From Ochrovirga pacifica (GTDB taxonomy: Bacteria; Bacteroidota; Bacteroidia; Flavobacteriales; Flavobacteriaceae): a stretch of DNA of 64,000 bases. The notes below the pieces were generated by a model. It worked only from the letters and a program-made list of their open reading frames with translations, did no database searches and was not told the origin of the DNA. The stretch lies in contig NZ_AFPK01000013.1 of NCBI RefSeq assembly GCF_000220525.1, forward strand, positions 43,568 to 107,567, in the 5' to 3' direction. This document shows, in pieces, positions 61,949 through 64,000 of this stretch (its first letter is position 1; the number at the start of each line of letters is the position of its first letter). A program made the translations under genes and the position numbers.

Positions 61949-62479
61949 ATGAAACAAATTTACTTTTTTATTTTATTCTCTTTTTTATCATTCAATGTAT
62001 CAGCAATGCTAATATTTGTAAGAACTTCAACTGATAAAACCATAACATTAGACGTTGACCCCAGTGATAGCGTTGAAAACATCAAAGCCAAAATTCAAGA
62101 CAAAGAAGGAATTCATCCAGACCAACAAACATTGATATTTGCTGGTAGAGAACTTGAAACTGGAAAAACTTTATCTTATTACAATATTCAAAAAGAGAGC
62201 ATACTTCACTTAGTAATCAATACGCTAAGTATTGCAACCAACACCAAAAAAAATACACTGCTTAGCTTATATCCCAATCCTTCAAATAATTATATCATAA
62301 TTTCAGGATTAAATAAAAATCAAAACTACTCTATTTACAACACCGTCGGAGTTAAAATAAAAGAAGGAATAGTATACAATCAAGAAAAAATAAACATCCA
62401 AAATTTAAGTGATGGAGTTTACTTCTTAAAGCTAACAAATGGAAAAACTCTTAAATTCATAAAAAACAACACTCCATAA
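61949..62479 (+). CDS. Secreted ubiquitin-domain protein with T9SS sorting tail
   Basis: 176 aa. Signal peptide 1-19 ending 'FNVSA', placing Met20 at the mature N-terminus, the position of ubiquitin Met1. Residues 20-91 align without gaps to ubiquitin 1-72 with about 53 identities by hand count, including '[11 protein letters not shown]', 'LIFAG' and 'YYNIQKES'. Of the Lys positions, K11, 27, 29, 33 and 63 are kept while K6 and K48 are Arg; L8 of the hydrophobic patch is Ser. The RLRGG tail is missing: a Thr/Asn-rich linker leads to a type A T9SS domain from about 104 ('[15 protein letters not shown]', '[10 protein letters not shown]'). It is exported or surface-attached and cannot be conjugated through Gly-Gly. 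Confidence 0.95.
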   Translation: MKQIYFFILFSFLSFNVSAMLIFVRTSTDKTITLDVDPSDSVENIKAKIQDKEGIHPDQQTLIFAGRELETGKTLSYYNIQKESILHLVINTLSIATNTKKNTLLSLYPNPSNNYIIISGLNKNQNYSIYNTVGVKIKEGIVYNQEKINIQNLSDGVYFLKLTNGKTLKFIKNNTP

Positions 62480-62627
62480 ATATTGCCAACAATATACAAT
62501 CACTAATTAAAGTAAGTAGAATTGTGTTCTAATCTGCTGGGAACTTAACTAAAATTAATTAACTTTAAACCAACCAATTAACAATTAATACATTCCTTTC
62601 CCAAAACTGTAATACATCTAAGTACAA

Positions 62628-63593
62628 ATGAAAAAAACAACTCTTATTTTATTGATTTTAGTACCAATACTAAGTTTTGGACAAGCAGAAAAAGAAAACG
62701 CAAAAAAAATTTCAGCTGAATTTGAAAAACATTTTAACTCAGAACACTACCAAACAATTTTCAACCTATTCTCTCCCGAAATGAAGGATGCTTTACCCTT
62801 AGAAAAAACCATAGACTTTCTAAAAGGACTCAAAACTCAAGCAGGCAACATTCAACAAAGAGAATTCGTAAACTATCAAAACACTTACGCTTCGTATAAA
62901 ACAACTTTCCAAAAAGCTGTTTTCTTAATCAACATTTCCATCAACAGCAATGCAAAAATCAATGGCTTTTTTATCAAACCCTATACAGAAAACAATCTCT
63001 CTACTTTAAAAAGAAATAAAACCAAGCTAATTTTACCATTCAATGGTTTGTGGACAGTATTTTGGGGTGGAGATACTAAAGAAGTAAACTATCATGTAAC
63101 CAACAAAGCTCAAAAAAACGCATTCGACATTCTTATTACAGATAAAAATGGAAAAACCTTTAAAACTGATGGAAAAACAAATGAAGATTACTACGCTTTT
63201 GGTAAAAAAATTAGTGCACCTTGCAATGCAACAGTCGTTTTAGTAGTTAATGGAATAAAAGACAATACACCAGGCGAACTAAATCCAATGTACGTACCAG
63301 GAAACACAGTAATTCTTAAAACAAAAAATAATGAATATTTATTTTTTGCTCACTTTAAGCAGCACTCTATTGCTGTAAAACAAGGTCAAAACGTTAAGCA
63401 AGGAGACTTATTAGGACTTTGTGGTAATTCAGGTAATTCTTCAGAAGCACATCTTCATTATCATATTCAAAATACAGAAGATATGAACAAAGCTACAGGG
63501 ATAAAATGTTATTTTAACCAAATAATTGTGAATGGAGAATTAAAAAACGACTACTCACCAATTAAAGGAGATAAAATTAAAAACAAATTATAG
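62628..63593 (+). CDS. Secreted M23-family peptidase with DUF3887-like N-terminus
   Basis: 321 aa. Signal peptide ('ILLILVPILSFGQ'). Residues about 25-115 resemble DUF3887 ('FEKHFNSEHYQTIFNLFSP'). The M23 (LytM-like) domain keeps the zinc set: H156 and D167 in 'NYHVTNKAQKNAFD', then 'HLHYH' (275-279), with 'VKQGDLLGLCGNSGNSSEAH' between. Such enzymes cut peptidoglycan cross-links or other peptides in the periplasm or outside. It lies 148 bases after the ubiquitin gene and has no T9SS tail. Confidence 0.9.
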   Translation: MKKTTLILLILVPILSFGQAEKENAKKISAEFEKHFNSEHYQTIFNLFSPEMKDALPLEKTIDFLKGLKTQAGNIQQREFVNYQNTYASYKTTFQKAVFLINISINSNAKINGFFIKPYTENNLSTLKRNKTKLILPFNGLWTVFWGGDTKEVNYHVTNKAQKNAFDILITDKNGKTFKTDGKTNEDYYAFGKKISAPCNATVVLVVNGIKDNTPGELNPMYVPGNTVILKTKNNEYLFFAHFKQHSIAVKQGQNVKQGDLLGLCGNSGNSSEAHLHYHIQNTEDMNKATGIKCYFNQIIVNGELKNDYSPIKGDKIKNKL

Positions 63594-64000
63594 CCACTAC
63601 CTAATATGTATGTAGGATAAAAACTGCATTTTAAAGTCAACAATAGCTCTGCAACTACTTTACGAAATCTTACAACTAGCAAATTAAGTTCCAGAATCCT
63701 TATTTACCTATTGGGAAGTCCTAAACAAATAATAGGAAATACAATTTTGACCGTGGGAAACAAAAAACAGTGTCGTGTTGACCTTTATTGATGTTGGGAA
63801 GTCCTTTTTAAGCTGCAAAGGCACAATTTAGAGTCATAACACCCCCTAAAACAGTAATAGAAAAGGTACAAATATATGCAAAGACTAACAAAACCATTAC
63901 AAAGACTTTAAAAACAGTAATAGGAAAGGTACATTTGCTTGCAAAGCATGGCAAAACTGCTGCAATACCCTTTATTTTTACCAAAATAAGTCCAAAAAAC
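63594..64000. other. Non-coding end of window with short direct repeats
   Basis: I see no convincing gene here. TTGGGAAGTCCT occurs at 63711-63722 and 63794-63805. A ~37-base unit, AAAACAGTAATAG(A/G)AAAGGTACA plus about fifteen further bases with partial identity, occurs at 63848-63885 and 63911-63947. This may be the edge of a repeat array, a degenerate mobile element or an upstream regulatory zone. Confidence 0.5.

Noticed and set aside
62059..62210. Ubiquitin domain as eukaryotic contamination
   Set aside because: It is in frame with a bacterial signal peptide and a T9SS sorting domain and flanked by bacterial genes, so contamination or chimerism is unlikely.

Overview
The window is AT-rich, gene-dense DNA from a marine member of the Bacteroidota, most likely a Flavobacteriaceae. 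The support is TonB-dependent receptors with carboxypeptidase-like N-terminal domains, a type IX secretion (T9SS) sorting tail, Bacteroidota-style -7 elements (TAnnTTTG) in place of Shine-Dalgarno sites, and families typical of the phylum (DUF4954, the PadR/PspC/DUF2807 cluster, 2TM-domain proteins). The genus cannot be fixed from sequence reading alone. No rRNA, tRNA, IS element or CRISPR array was seen.

Layout. 1-6.6 kb: the 3' end of an outer-membrane propeller/barrel gene, then a minus-strand operon of TonB receptor, TPR protein, LytS-type kinase fused to a 2TM domain, free 2TM protein and LytTR regulator. 6.7-15.6 kb: housekeeping genes (dciA-like, recF, a TPR membrane protein, ribH, mutL, two rhomboids, an EEP-fold hydrolase). 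15.6-24.4 kb: a catabolic locus of TonB receptor, GH63-like glycoside hydrolase, sodium symporter and glycerate kinase, with a divergent LacI regulator and a perfect 14-bp palindromic operator. Together these read as a mannosylglycerate (digeneaside) or glucosylglycerate utilisation system: uptake through both membranes, cytoplasmic hydrolysis to hexose plus D-glycerate, then phosphorylation of the glycerate. 24.5-27.4 kb: cytochrome bd oxidase and a RidA-family protein.

27.5-30.9 kb: a type II restriction-modification pair. The cytosine methyltransferase carries an integrase-type Arm DNA-binding domain at its N-terminus, and the partner is an MvaI/BcnI-like endonuclease. 31.3-38.5 kb: a two-gene module duplicated in tandem. 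Each copy is a PhoX-like lipoprotein with a collagen-like Gly-X-Y stretch followed by a di-haem peroxidase lipoprotein. 38.7-52.8 kb: ferredoxin, LuxC-like reductase, serC, serA, a GH16 polysaccharidase, a YggS-type PLP protein, an MFS exporter, an AraC regulator, an exonuclease/GIY-YIG fusion, an ion channel, miaA and an envelope-stress-like operon. 52.9-60 kb: glmS with DUF4954, a nucleoside transporter, and an LpxH-like phosphoesterase coupled to a glycosyltransferase.

60.1-64 kb: an accessory stretch of small unrelated genes: a PD-(D/E)XK-like protein, a GIY-YIG protein, a GNAT acetyltransferase, a secreted protein containing a nearly eukaryotic ubiquitin domain plus a T9SS tail, and an M23 peptidase. 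It ends in a repeat-bearing non-coding stretch. The secreted ubiquitin is the most striking object in the window, followed by the glycosylglycerate locus, the Arm-domain methyltransferase and the duplicated PhoX/peroxidase module.
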